Assembly: GCF_036250065.1 (NCBI RefSeq)
Contig: NZ_CP109199.1
Span: forward strand, 7,686,001-7,750,000
Direction of reading: 5' to 3'
Length of the DNA: 64,000 bases
Source: Micromonospora sp. NBC_01699
GTDB taxonomy: Bacteria > Actinomycetota > Actinomycetes > Mycobacteriales > Micromonosporaceae
Positions 45,072 to 52,566 of this stretch are shown here, one piece after another; within the stretch, counting starts at the first letter, position 1, and the number at the start of each line of letters is the position of its first letter. Made by a program: the position numbers and the translations under genes. The notes under the pieces were generated by a model, which was not told the DNA's origin, did no database searches, and saw only the letters and a program-made list of their open reading frames with translations.

Positions 45072-45557
45072 GTGGACGCGGAAACATCGTTCGGACCGGC
45101 TGTGCCATGCTCGGACACCGTGCTATCCGATGAGACGATCATGGACCTCCTGGCCCCGCTGCGTCCGCTCACGTACGCGAAGGTGCCGATCGAGGGGCGC
45201 TGGCAGCAGTCGCCGTTCCCCGAGCACACGATCGGCGAACGGCCGGTCGCGGTGCTCTGCGACGATCCGGACGTGGCCACCCTGGTGGTCGACCGGGTCG
45301 ACGGAACGGTCCTGTTCGTCACGAAGGACGACGTGCCGGCACTGGTCAACCGGTCGCTGGGCCAACTCGTCGAGTCCGCACGGATCTACTCCGGCGCGGC
45401 CCGCCGGGCCCGTGGGATCGACGAGGACGACGACGAGGCGCTGGAGGCGCTGGCCGCCGCGACGACCGACCACATCGGCCGGATCGACCCGGATGCCGTA
45501 CGCGACGAGAACCAGGTGTGGGCGGTTGCCGCCGAGGAGCTCGGCTACGGCCTCTGA
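45072..45557 (+). CDS. Possible SUKH-4-like immunity protein
   Basis: 161-residue acidic cytoplasmic protein. The central part (RPVAVLCDDPDVATLVVDRVDGTVLFVTKDDVPALVNRSLGQLVESARIY) resembles the SUKH-4 pattern of a short ligand-binding strand followed by a phrase like FVNSSL with a long helix; the rest is charged. No toxin gene is next to it. GTG at 45072 is preferred; the frame upstream is open for 27 more codons but not protein-like. Its 3' end overlaps the tail of a decayed regulator on the other strand. Family call is tentative. Confidence 0.55.
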   Translation: MDAETSFGPAVPCSDTVLSDETIMDLLAPLRPLTYAKVPIEGRWQQSPFPEHTIGERPVAVLCDDPDVATLVVDRVDGTVLFVTKDDVPALVNRSLGQLVESARIYSGAARRARGIDEDDDEALEALAAATTDHIGRIDPDAVRDENQVWAVAAEELGYGL

Positions 45558-45930
45558 GCTGGCCGCTCACCAGCGCCGCCGGCTGCCCGCGCACCCGTGT
45601 TCTGCCGGCGGTGGGTGGCCTTCTTGCTCCGGTTGCCGCAGGTGGACATCGAACACCAGCGGCGGGTGGCGGGTGGCGGCGGGCGAGTCGTCGAGGAAGA
45701 CGCCCCGGCAGGTCGGCGCGGCGCAGCGGCGGACCCGAAGTGGAGAGTTCCCGATCGCGTCGACCGCGTCGCGGGCGATGTCCGCCAGGACCTGGTCGAC
45801 CGAGGTCGCCCGGACCCGACTGTACGGCCGACCGGGCGCCCCCGGGACCAGTTGCGGTACGGCGCCGGGCCGGCTCGCCCAGTCGTTGAGCAGCGCCACG
45901 TCGGCCCCGCTCGGCGCCGGCAGCACCGGC
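45545..45930 (-). pseudogene. Frameshifted and 5'-truncated CGNR zinc-finger regulator (ABATE type)
   Basis: One frame gives ALLNDWASRPGAVPQL, VDQVLADIARDAVDAIG and RRCAAPTCRGVFLDD, the end of an ABATE domain and the first zinc-ligand pair. The other half, RRWCSMSTCGNRSKKATHRR, is in another frame. A 7-bp tandem duplication (CGGGTGG twice, 45663-45676) separates them; removing one copy rejoins the reading as ATRRWCSMSTCGNR. The N-terminal ~90 residues of the ABATE domain are also missing. Stop TAG is at 45545-45547. Either a pseudogene or, less likely, an assembly error at the repeat. Confidence 0.8.
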
Positions 45931-46073
45931 GCCACGGGCTGCACTACGTCGCCGCGCCGGTGCTCGGTCGGGTCGAGGTCGCCCGAGCCGGCAACCTGAC
46001 CGTCCTCGCCGCCGGCGATGCCAGCGCCATCGCGAGGGTGCAACCGCTGTTCGACGTACTCGGGCGGTCAGTC
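45930..46073 (+). pseudogene. Internal stub of an NAD(P)-binding oxidoreductase gene
   Basis: About 48 codons read HGLHYVAAPVLGRVEVARAG, then NLTVLAAGDASAIARVQPLF and DVLGRSV, the segment that follows the NAD-binding domain in 6-phosphogluconate/3-hydroxyisobutyrate dehydrogenase-like and imine-reductase proteins. Neither the Rossmann fold before it nor the helical domain after it is present. It abuts the truncated 5' side of the CGNR pseudogene and is cut at the DUF4259 gene end. Confidence 0.65.
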
Positions 46074-46458
46074 AGCCCGGGTCGGTGCCGGCCTGCCGAC
46101 GGACCTCGGCGGCCAGCCGGTCGAAGGTGGCGACCAGGACCGCGCGCCGCTGCGACACGTAGTCGGCCGTCGGCTCCAGCTCGCCGATGCTGTCGTCCCA
46201 CACCGCCAGGTAGCGCTGCTTCCAGTCGGCGATCGTCTGCTCCGACGGCAGCTCGACGCCGACGTACCGCTGCTCGGAGAGCAGGCAGAGCAGTTCCAGG
46301 TTGCACGGTACGGCGACCCCCCAGTATTCGTCCGGCTCGATCTCTACCGGATCGCCGGACATCGCCTCGGTCACCTCGGCCACCAGCCGAGCCGTGACGA
46401 TGCCGAGATGGTCGGCGGCGGTGTCGCTGTCGAAGTTGCCCCTGCCCCAGCTACCCAC
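46072..46458 (-). CDS. DUF4259-domain protein
   Basis: 128-residue protein opening MGSWGRGNFDSDTAADHLG, the hallmark of DUF4259, with later helices (DWKQRYLAVWDDSIGELEP). These cytoplasmic proteins are common in actinomycetes, often near contact-dependent or polymorphic-toxin loci; function unknown. GTG at 46458 is preceded by GGAGGAG. Its 3' end meets the oxidoreductase remnant. Confidence 0.85.
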   Translation of the reverse strand: MGSWGRGNFDSDTAADHLGIVTARLVAEVTEAMSGDPVEIEPDEYWGVAVPCNLELLCLLSEQRYVGVELPSEQTIADWKQRYLAVWDDSIGELEPTADYVSQRRAVLVATFDRLAAEVRRQAGTDPG

Positions 46459-46631
46459 GGGCCCTCCTCCACAACTCGGACGTCCCCGCCATACTGCCCG
46501 GCCCCGGCGACACTACTGGTTCGACCGGCCCACCGCCGGTCTCGGCGGCGCGCGGAGCGGCAGGTGGGCGCGGCGTGGACAAATCCGCCCGGCCGGTTCC
46601 GCGACCGGCGGGTCCGGGGCATCCTGGACCG

Positions 46632-47393
46632 ATGGTCGTACGGATGGAACGCAGCGGTCCGGTGACGACGGTGATCCTCGACCGGCCGGAACGCCGCAAC
46701 GCCGTGGACGGGCCCACCGCCCGCGCGCTCGCCGACGCCTTCCGGGCCTTCGACGCCGACCCGAAGGCATCCGTCGCGGTGCTCTGGGGTGCCGGCGGCA
46801 CGTTCTGCTCCGGTGCGGACCTGAAGGCCATCGGTACGCCGAGCGGCAACCGGGTCGAGCCGGACGGCGACGGCCCGATGGGTCCGACCCGGATGCGCCT
46901 CGGCAAGCCGGTGCTCGCCGCCATCTCCGGGTACGCGGTCGCCGGCGGACTGGAGCTGGCCCTCTGGTGCGATCTGCGGATCGCCGAGTCGGACGCGGTG
47001 CTCGGCGTCTTCTGCCGACGCTGGGGGGTGCCGCTGATCGACGGGGGCACGGTCCGGCTGCCCCGGCTGATCGGCGAGAGCAGGGCGATGGACCTGATCC
47101 TCACCGGGCGCCCGGTGCCGGCCGTCGAGGCGTACGAGATGGGGTTGATCAACCGGCTGGCACCGCCGGGCGGTGCGCGAGCGGCGGCGGAGGACCTGGC
47201 CGCGCAGCTCGCCGATCTTCCACAGGCCTGTCTGCGTAACGACCGGCAGGCGCTGCTCGCCGCCGCCGGGCAGCCGGAGCCGGCCGCGCTCGCCACCGAA
47301 CTGGAGTACGGCATGCACTCGCTGGCCGCCGACGCGACCACCGGTGCCGCCCGGTTCGCCGCCGGTGCCGGCCGTCACGGCGGGTACGCCTGA
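46632..47393 (+). CDS. Enoyl-CoA hydratase/isomerase (crotonase) family protein
   Basis: 253-residue crotonase. Seen: VTTVILDRPERRNAVDGPT, the oxyanion-hole strand GTFCSGADLKAIG, KPVLAAISGYAVAGGLELALWCDLRIAE and a second glycine loop GVPLIDGGTVRLPRLIG. The second catalytic Glu of true enoyl-CoA hydratases is replaced in the usual GCP-type position (VPLIDGG), so it may act on another acyl-CoA. ATG at 46632 is chosen; the frame upstream has no homology-like sequence. Stands alone, convergent with the DUF1996 gene. Confidence 0.9.
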   Translation: MVVRMERSGPVTTVILDRPERRNAVDGPTARALADAFRAFDADPKASVAVLWGAGGTFCSGADLKAIGTPSGNRVEPDGDGPMGPTRMRLGKPVLAAISGYAVAGGLELALWCDLRIAESDAVLGVFCRRWGVPLIDGGTVRLPRLIGESRAMDLILTGRPVPAVEAYEMGLINRLAPPGGARAAAEDLAAQLADLPQACLRNDRQALLAAAGQPEPAALATELEYGMHSLAADATTGAARFAAGAGRHGGYA

Positions 47394-47401
47394 GAACACG
47401 A

Positions 47402-47449
47402 CGGCGGCGGACGGCCGACCCCGATCGGGGAGGAACCGTGCCGCCGCCG
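47402..47449. terminator. Nested hairpin between convergent crotonase and DUF1996 genes
   Basis: Outer arms CGGCGGCGG (47402-47410) and CCGCCGCCG (47441-47449) enclose the perfect palindrome CCCCGATCGGGG (47419-47430). It lies 9 bp after the crotonase stop and 20 bp from the stop of the opposing gene. Confidence 0.55.
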
Positions 47450-47468
47450 CCCTGTGGCGCGGGAAGGT

Positions 47469-48584
47469 CTAGAAATTACCCGCCGAGTTGCACTTCACGC
47501 CCTGGTCGAGGCAGTTGCGGACCCGTGCCGCCAGCGCGTCGTCCTCCCACGCGTTGAAGAAGTCCGCGTGCATCGAGAACGAGGTGCCCGACGCCAGGGT
47601 GATGCCGTCGGTGTTGGCGCTCAGCGGGTACGAGATGACAAACGACACCGAGGGAACCGGGACCGGGTGACTCTTCGGGCAGGCACCGGTGTGGTCACCG
47701 TTGGCCATGTGCGCCTTGTGGTCCGGGCTGTCCAGGTGCTTGCCGTCCCAGCAGTCCGGGAAGGTGATCTGGCGGACGATGTGCGCGGTCTTGGCGCAGA
47801 CCGGGAAGGTCTTGTCCGCGCTGCGCCCGACCTCGCCGCCGATGCCGGCGCACCAGAAGTGGTTGCCCTGCTTGTCCGGGGTGTCGACCTGGTTCTTCGC
47901 GTTACCGACGATCATGCGCAGGCCGAACGGGAACGGCTGGGTCTTGCTCGGGTCCTTCAGCCGGGAACCGTAGTAGACGGTCACCTCGTCCGGGTCGACG
48001 ACCTTGCCGTTCTGGTACATCGTCGGCACCCAGTACGCGGAGTGGTCCTGGGGCGAGTTGCAGGTGGTGGCGGTGGCCGCCCGCAGCGACTCGGCGGTCG
48101 AGTTCGCGTTGGTCGACTTGTTGCCCCAGAACGTGTGGTTGTGCGAGGCCCCGGCCAGCTTCGGCAGGACGATCGGGTCGTCACTGTTGTGGTGGCTGGT
48201 GGTGCAGCCGACGTTGAACTCGGGCACCTTCACCGGGTTGCCGGTGACCGGCTTGGGCTTGCGAGCGAAGAAAGCCGCGGTCGCGGCGGCCTGCGCGGCG
48301 GGGTCGACCGCCACCCAGCCACCCACCGAGGTCGGCGGGGCGGTGCTGGTCGACGGGTCGGGCGACGTGCCCGGCGCGCCGGGGGTGGCGGAGGCGCCCG
48401 GCGTGGCCGAGGGGTCGCCCGGGGCGGGGGACGTGGGGCCGGTCGAACCCATGCCGGCGTCGCCGGACGGGTCGGAGGCGCCGGGGGTGCCCGGCAGCTC
48501 CTTGCATCCGCCGGCGAGCGCCACGCTCAGCAGCAGCAGCGCGGTGACCGAACGACGTTGTCTGGGGGTGGGTCGCAAATTCAT
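47469..48584 (-). CDS. DUF1996 lipoprotein
   Basis: 371-residue secreted protein. The signal peptide ends in LALAGGC-like LSVALAGGC (Cys near residue 27), followed by a Ser/Thr/Pro/Gly linker to about residue 95 and a DUF1996 domain with GCTTSHHNSDDPIV, GASHNHTFWGN, YWVPTMYQNG, HFWCAGIGG, FPDCWDGKHLDSPDH and SPHADFF-like FSMHADFFNAWEDD. The His/Asp-rich signature suggests a metal or substrate site, but activity is unknown; fungal relatives are found at cell walls. Ends with a conserved Cys pair (NCLDQGVKC). Confidence 0.9.
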   Translation of the reverse strand: MNLRPTPRQRRSVTALLLLSVALAGGCKELPGTPGASDPSGDAGMGSTGPTSPAPGDPSATPGASATPGAPGTSPDPSTSTAPPTSVGGWVAVDPAAQAAATAAFFARKPKPVTGNPVKVPEFNVGCTTSHHNSDDPIVLPKLAGASHNHTFWGNKSTNANSTAESLRAATATTCNSPQDHSAYWVPTMYQNGKVVDPDEVTVYYGSRLKDPSKTQPFPFGLRMIVGNAKNQVDTPDKQGNHFWCAGIGGEVGRSADKTFPVCAKTAHIVRQITFPDCWDGKHLDSPDHKAHMANGDHTGACPKSHPVPVPSVSFVISYPLSANTDGITLASGTSFSMHADFFNAWEDDALAARVRNCLDQGVKCNSAGNF

Positions 48585-48930
48585 GTGGGGGGCACACCTT
48601 TCTTCCGAGAAGGAACACTACGAGCGCACCCCTACTTGCTTCGAGCCAGAACGATTATTTCTCCCTTAAATCTGGCTTAGCGATTGCCGGATCGGCTTTC
48701 CGGAGCGACCCACCTGTCGAACGAATCTCAATTCCCTGATTTTTTTCTAAAATCCGTAATCGACGCTCGGCCACCGACTCCACAGTTAAGGTCGGACCTC
48801 TTACGTCACCGGGCCACTCGACGCATTCGCCGATGCGGGCCTAGGCTCCGGATCCGGGCCCAGGCTCCCGGGCCAAGGTCCTCGGGCCCGGGCTCCGGGC
48901 GGTCGGACGGGACGCGAGGGAAGAGGCGCT
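48585..48930. other. Intergenic region with an AT-rich patch upstream of the DUF1996 gene
   Basis: 346 bp without a gene. 48645-48805 is strikingly AT-rich for this genome (TTTTTTTCTAAAA within it), a likely promoter and Lsr2-binding zone for the DUF1996 gene. 48838-48905 is a GC-rich string of degenerate GGGCCCGGGCTCC repeats before the next gene. Confidence 0.5.
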
Positions 48931-49263
48931 GTGACGCGGACGAGCCGGATCTGGCGACTGTACGCCGGAGACGAGTTGCTGGGCGACCTCGTGGTCGACG
49001 GCGGAGACTTCCCCTGGCTGGCCGCCCGATTCGAGCCGCTGCCCGCGTACCGGCCGTTCCGGCCGCTGTTCGACGAGGACGTACGGCTGCTCGACGGCGC
49101 CGTGGAGGACGTCGAGGCGCAGGTCGCCTCGGACCGGGCGATGCGGGCGGCGGCGATCGCGCTGGCCGACCCGGACGGGTTCCGGGTGCCGGAGTTCCTG
49201 CTACACATCCGGGGCGAGCAGGCATGGTGGCGATGGAACGACGAACCGTTCGACGATGACTGA
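48931..49263 (+). CDS. Conserved hypothetical protein
   Basis: 110-residue acidic protein without signal peptide or membrane segment: RIWRLYAGDELLGDLVVDGGDFPWLAARFEP, FRPLFDEDVRLLDG and FLLHIRGEQAWWRWNDEPFDDD. Small single-domain proteins with this pattern recur in actinomycetes; no function known. GTG at 48931 has GAAGAGG upstream. Confidence 0.75.
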   Translation: MTRTSRIWRLYAGDELLGDLVVDGGDFPWLAARFEPLPAYRPFRPLFDEDVRLLDGAVEDVEAQVASDRAMRAAAIALADPDGFRVPEFLLHIRGEQAWWRWNDEPFDDD

Positions 49264-49486
49264 TACCCGAACCGGCCGCGACCGGCTCGCGACTACAGAC
49301 TGATCTGACCCTTCCGCAGCGGAACGCCGAGTCGGTCGATTGGGAATGCCGCGGTCCAATGGAAGTACGCGGTCATTCGCGCGGTCGGCACGTCCTCGCA
49401 CCGATGCCGATAGGTCCGGCCGTCCAACAGAGCACTCCGGGTCGACCCCGGCCGGTCCCCGCGACGGTCCTTTGCGGAGTGTGGCG

Positions 49487-49978
49487 TCAGCGCCAGCCGT
49501 AGCCGGCCCGGAGTGCCTGGCAGATCCGGTCGAACCGGACCCGGTCGAGGATCGCCCCCTCGCGCCGGATGCAGTCCTCGCGCATCGTCAGCACCCGATC
49601 GAGACGCAGGTAGCTCGGCCGGTGGTCGCGGTCCCACTCGCCGGGCCCGAGGGCGAACCAGTTCCGCTGACCGTGGCGCTCGCTCTGGCTGGACAGCATC
49701 AGGCCGTACAGGGTCCGGCTCTTGCGTCCGACGACCAGTACGGGACGGTCCTTGCCCTGGCGGGGGTCGTCCTCGTACGGCACCCAGGTCCACACGATCT
49801 CGCCCGGATCGGCCTGCCCGTCCAACTCCGGCGCGTACGTCAACTCCCGCCGTTGCAGTGCCGCGAGCTGCCGCCGCCGCGCAACCTGCGCCGGGGTCGG
49901 CTGACCGGGAATCCGAGCGGGCTCCCGCCTGGCCATCCGCCCAACCCTGGCCGCCACATCCCTCAAAACATTCGCCAC
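49487..49978 (-). CDS. PemK/MazF-like toxin-family protein
   Basis: 163-residue protein with an N-terminal Arg-rich helical extension (residues 1-50) and a PemK/MazF barrel: GEIVWTWVPYEDDPRQGKDRPVLVVGRKSRTLYGLMLSS, then SYLRLDRVLTMREDCIRREGAIL. MazF-type proteins are mRNA endoribonucleases, but this long-extended actinomycete form stands without an antitoxin gene on either side, so it may not be a toxin. GTG at 49978. Preceded by palindromic element C. 49264-49486 downstream shows no supported gene. Confidence 0.78.
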   Translation of the reverse strand: MANVLRDVAARVGRMARREPARIPGQPTPAQVARRRQLAALQRRELTYAPELDGQADPGEIVWTWVPYEDDPRQGKDRPVLVVGRKSRTLYGLMLSSQSERHGQRNWFALGPGEWDRDHRPSYLRLDRVLTMREDCIRREGAILDRVRFDRICQALRAGYGWR

Positions 49979-50020
49979 CCCGGCACCCTACCTCCCGCCC
50001 CCACCCCTCCCCCCACCCCA

Positions 50021-50080
50021 AGATCGACACTAATCTAGGGAAAAGAGTGGCAACCCAACGCCGAATTGCCACTCTTTCTC
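50021..50080. repeat. Palindromic element C, degenerate relative of elements A and B
   Basis: After a C-rich tract, AGATCGACACTAATCTAGGG (50021-50040) retains the GATCGA and ATCTAGGG words of elements A and B. It is followed by a perfect hairpin AAAGAGTGGCAA (50042-50053) / TTGCCACTCTTT (50066-50077) with a 12-nt loop, then a G-rich tract (50098-50133). It lies between the response regulator stop and the PemK-like gene start, both leftward, and probably terminates the two-component transcript. Confidence 0.65.
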
Positions 50081-50128
50081 GACAAGAGGCGCCTCGGTGG
50101 TGTGAGGGGAGGGGTGGGGTGGGGTGGG

Positions 50129-50791
50129 TTAGGTGGTGCGGAGCCGGTAGCCGAAGCCGCGGAGGGTTTCTATGACGTCTTCGCCCAGTTTTTTGCGGAG
50201 GGTGCTGACGTAGACGTTGACGAGGTTGGTGCTGGGGTCGAAGTCGTAGCCCCAGGCGTGGGAGAGGAGCTGTTCGCGGCTGAGTACGCGTCCGGCGTGC
50301 CGGATCAGGGTTTCCAGCAGGGCGAACTCGCGGCCGGTCAGGGTCACGTCGCGGTCGTGCACGGTGACCTGTCGGGACCAGAGATCCAGGCGTACGGGAC
50401 CCGCGGTCAGCACCCGTGGCTCGTCCGAGCCGACATCGCGCAGTCGGGCCCGTACCCGGGCCAGCAGTTCCTCGAACCGGAACGGCTTGGTCATGTAGTC
50501 GTCGGCGCCCGCGTCGAGGCAGTCGACCACGTCGTGCACCTGCGAGCGCCCGGTGAGGATCAGCACCGGCAGTCGACGCCCCCGGGCACGCAGTGAGCGC
50601 AGCACCTCCAGGCCACTGCGTACGGGCAGGCCGATGTCGAGAATGAGCAGGTTGAAGTCGTCTGTGCAGCCGTACTGTTCGGCCTGCTCGCCGTCGGTGA
50701 CGTGCACCGTCTGCCAGCCGTTCGCCGCCAGGCCCTTCCTCAGGAAGGACGCGATCTGCGGGTCGTCCTCAGCGATCAGAATCCTGGCCAT
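50129..50791 (-). CDS. OmpR-family response regulator (system 1)
   Basis: 220-residue regulator: a receiver domain with the acidic pocket E8/D9/D10, phospho-acceptor D52 (LLILDIGLP) and K102 (YMTKPF), joined to a winged-helix DNA-binding domain (LTGREFALLETLIRHAGRVLSREQLL and VYVSTLRKKLGEDVIETLRGFGYRL). It is the cognate partner of the kinase whose gene overlaps it by 23 bases. Closely similar to the regulator at 63277; likely target sites are the 11-bp repeats at 52443. Confidence 0.96.
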   Translation of the reverse strand: MARILIAEDDPQIASFLRKGLAANGWQTVHVTDGEQAEQYGCTDDFNLLILDIGLPVRSGLEVLRSLRARGRRLPVLILTGRSQVHDVVDCLDAGADDYMTKPFRFEELLARVRARLRDVGSDEPRVLTAGPVRLDLWSRQVTVHDRDVTLTGREFALLETLIRHAGRVLSREQLLSHAWGYDFDPSTNLVNVYVSTLRKKLGEDVIETLRGFGYRLRTT

Positions 50792-52247
50792 GGTGCCAGC
50801 CCTCCCTTGTCTGCCGGGGTATCACCAGGGTGAAGGTGGCGCCGGCGCCGGGCCGGCTGACCAGTTCGGCCCGCCCGCCGTGCGCCTGCGCGATCGCGCG
50901 GACGATGGACAGGCCCAGCCCGGAGCCCGGGTAGCGCAGGTGCGCGTGGCTGCCCCGGCGGAACCGGTCGAAGATGTGCGGCTGGTCGTCCAGCGGTACG
51001 CCGCAGCCGGTGTCGCGTACCCAGAGCCGGAACTCGGTGCCGGTGACGGCCGCGCCGAGGGCGACGGTCTCGGTGTCCTCGGTGTGCCGGACCGCGTTGT
51101 CGGCCAGGTTGATCACCGCCTCGGTGAGCCGGTGCCGGTCGGCGACGACGATGCCGGAGCCGAGGTCGTCGACGTGCCAGCGCCGGGGCGCGAGCGCGCT
51201 GAGTTTCACCGCGAGTTCCGCGACGAACAGTTCGACATCGATGCGTTCCGGCTGGAGGAACTGCGGGTGGGCGACGTCGGCCAGCAACTGTAGGTCGCCG
51301 ACGATCCGGCCCATCCGTTCCAGTTCGTCGGTGACCAGGGCGATGGTGGAGTGCCATTCCGGATGGTCGGTCTCGTCGGGGTCGAGCATGCTGAGGTTGC
51401 CCATCGAGATGGTCAACGGTCCGCGCAGTTCGTGACTCGCGTCGAGGATGAACTCGCGTTCCCGGCGGAAGACCGCCTCCAGCCGGTCGAGCATGGCGTT
51501 GAAGGTGAGCGCCATCTCGGCCGACTCGCCCTGCCGGCCGACCGGGATCCGCCGGGTCAGGTCCGACTGCGAGATCAGTCGCGCGGTCTCGGTGAGCTGG
51601 CGTACGGGACCGAGCACCCGGCCGGTGACCAGCCAGGCGCACCCCGAGGCGAGCACCAGTACGCCGAGCACCGCGCCGGCGCCGTACGTCTGTAGCTCGG
51701 CTATCTCCTGGCGTTGGCTCACCGGCAGCAGGGTGACCACGAACGCCCCGCTGCTGGCGCCGACCCGTACCGGCAGGATGCCGTAGTAGGCGTCGCCGCG
51801 GGCGGTGTCGTACCGGTCCAGCGGTGGCCGACCGTCGGCGAGGGTGTACGAGCGCGCCGAGGTGGCGAAGGCGTGCATGGTGTCGTCGGGCAGCCGGTCG
51901 ATCGGGAAGCGGCTCAGTGCGGCGTGGTGCAGCCGTCCGTCGGCGAAGGCGAGTACCGCCTCCTCCTGGCTCGGTACGTTGCGCAGGAAGTAGACGTCGA
52001 AGACCCCCTGTACGGAGGTGAAGGCGGCACCCGTACGCGGATCGCGGCCGTTCGCGACGAGCCGGTTGATCTCCTGGAACTCCTGCTGCACCGCCTCGCT
52101 GATCCGGGTCTCCAGCCGGATCATCAGCACCTCGTGGATGGCGACCGTACAGAGTCCGCCGGAAAGAATGATCAACGCGATGTACGACAGCAGGATGCGC
52201 GTGTGGATGCTCCTGGCGACACGGGACCAGCCGGAGCGACCCAGCAT
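50769..52247 (-). CDS. Sensor histidine kinase (system 1)
   Basis: 492-residue membrane kinase. First helix ILLSYIALIILSGGLCTVAI; extracytoplasmic sensor (QQEFQEINRLVANGRDP, YFLRNVPSQEEAVLAFADG); second helix GAGAVLGVLVLASGCAWLV; HAMP; H-box DASHELRGPLTI; N-box NLADNAVRHT; G1 DTGCGV and G2 GSGLGLSIV. ATG at 52247 has GGAGGAG 8 nt upstream. The sensor domain is clearly paralogous to that of the kinase at 61790, implying related ligands. The signal is unknown. Confidence 0.95.
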   Translation of the reverse strand: MLGRSGWSRVARSIHTRILLSYIALIILSGGLCTVAIHEVLMIRLETRISEAVQQEFQEINRLVANGRDPRTGAAFTSVQGVFDVYFLRNVPSQEEAVLAFADGRLHHAALSRFPIDRLPDDTMHAFATSARSYTLADGRPPLDRYDTARGDAYYGILPVRVGASSGAFVVTLLPVSQRQEIAELQTYGAGAVLGVLVLASGCAWLVTGRVLGPVRQLTETARLISQSDLTRRIPVGRQGESAEMALTFNAMLDRLEAVFRREREFILDASHELRGPLTISMGNLSMLDPDETDHPEWHSTIALVTDELERMGRIVGDLQLLADVAHPQFLQPERIDVELFVAELAVKLSALAPRRWHVDDLGSGIVVADRHRLTEAVINLADNAVRHTEDTETVALGAAVTGTEFRLWVRDTGCGVPLDDQPHIFDRFRRGSHAHLRYPGSGLGLSIVRAIAQAHGGRAELVSRPGAGATFTLVIPRQTREGWHHGQDSDR

Positions 52248-52442
52248 CGAACAATCTCCTCCACGAAGCCACCCGGCGAGTACGGCGGGCACAGCCGGCT
52301 CACCAGCACGTGTCGGCGCCCTAACGCATCGTACGTCCGGAGTGGAGGCATCGGGATTCATCGAATGGCTTGACCCACTCGGCGGGCGCTCGGGTGCGAT
52401 TGGCCGTTCCGACTAGCCGTTCTTACCTAAAATCCCGCCCTG

Positions 52443-52475
52443 GTTCATGTTCTGTTCAATGTGCGTTCACCTTGA
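52443..52475. promoter_or_regulatory. Three 11-bp-phased GTTCA repeats upstream of two-component system 1
   Basis: GTTCA occurs at 52443, 52454 and 52465, giving units GTTCATGTTCT, GTTCAATGTGC and GTTCACCTTGA with an exact 11-bp period. Direct repeats at one helical turn are the standard OmpR/PhoB-family operator form, and GTTCA resembles the actinobacterial PHO-box word GTTCACC. It lies ~200 bp before the kinase start and after the giant-gene terminator. Confidence 0.65.
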
Positions 52476-52507
52476 AATCGCGTACCGCTCATTCGGTTGC
52501 GCATGAC

Positions 52508-52544
52508 GGGCCGCCCCCTCCGATGGTTTCGGAGGGGGCGGCCC
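52508..52544 (-). terminator. Strong terminator of the giant surface-protein gene
   Basis: GGGCCGCCCCCTCCGA (52508-52523) and its exact complement (52529-52544) form a 16-bp stem with a 5-nt loop, 22 bp after the stop of the leftward giant gene. A T-rich tail (GGTTTTC) exists only on the plus side. Confidence 0.8.
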
Positions 52545-52566
52545 GGTTTTCGGTGACCCGACTCGG

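Noticed and set aside
49293-49440. Leftward frame ending KGQISL
   Set aside because: Short, no start with a ribosome site, no recognisable family; could be a remnant but cannot be supported.
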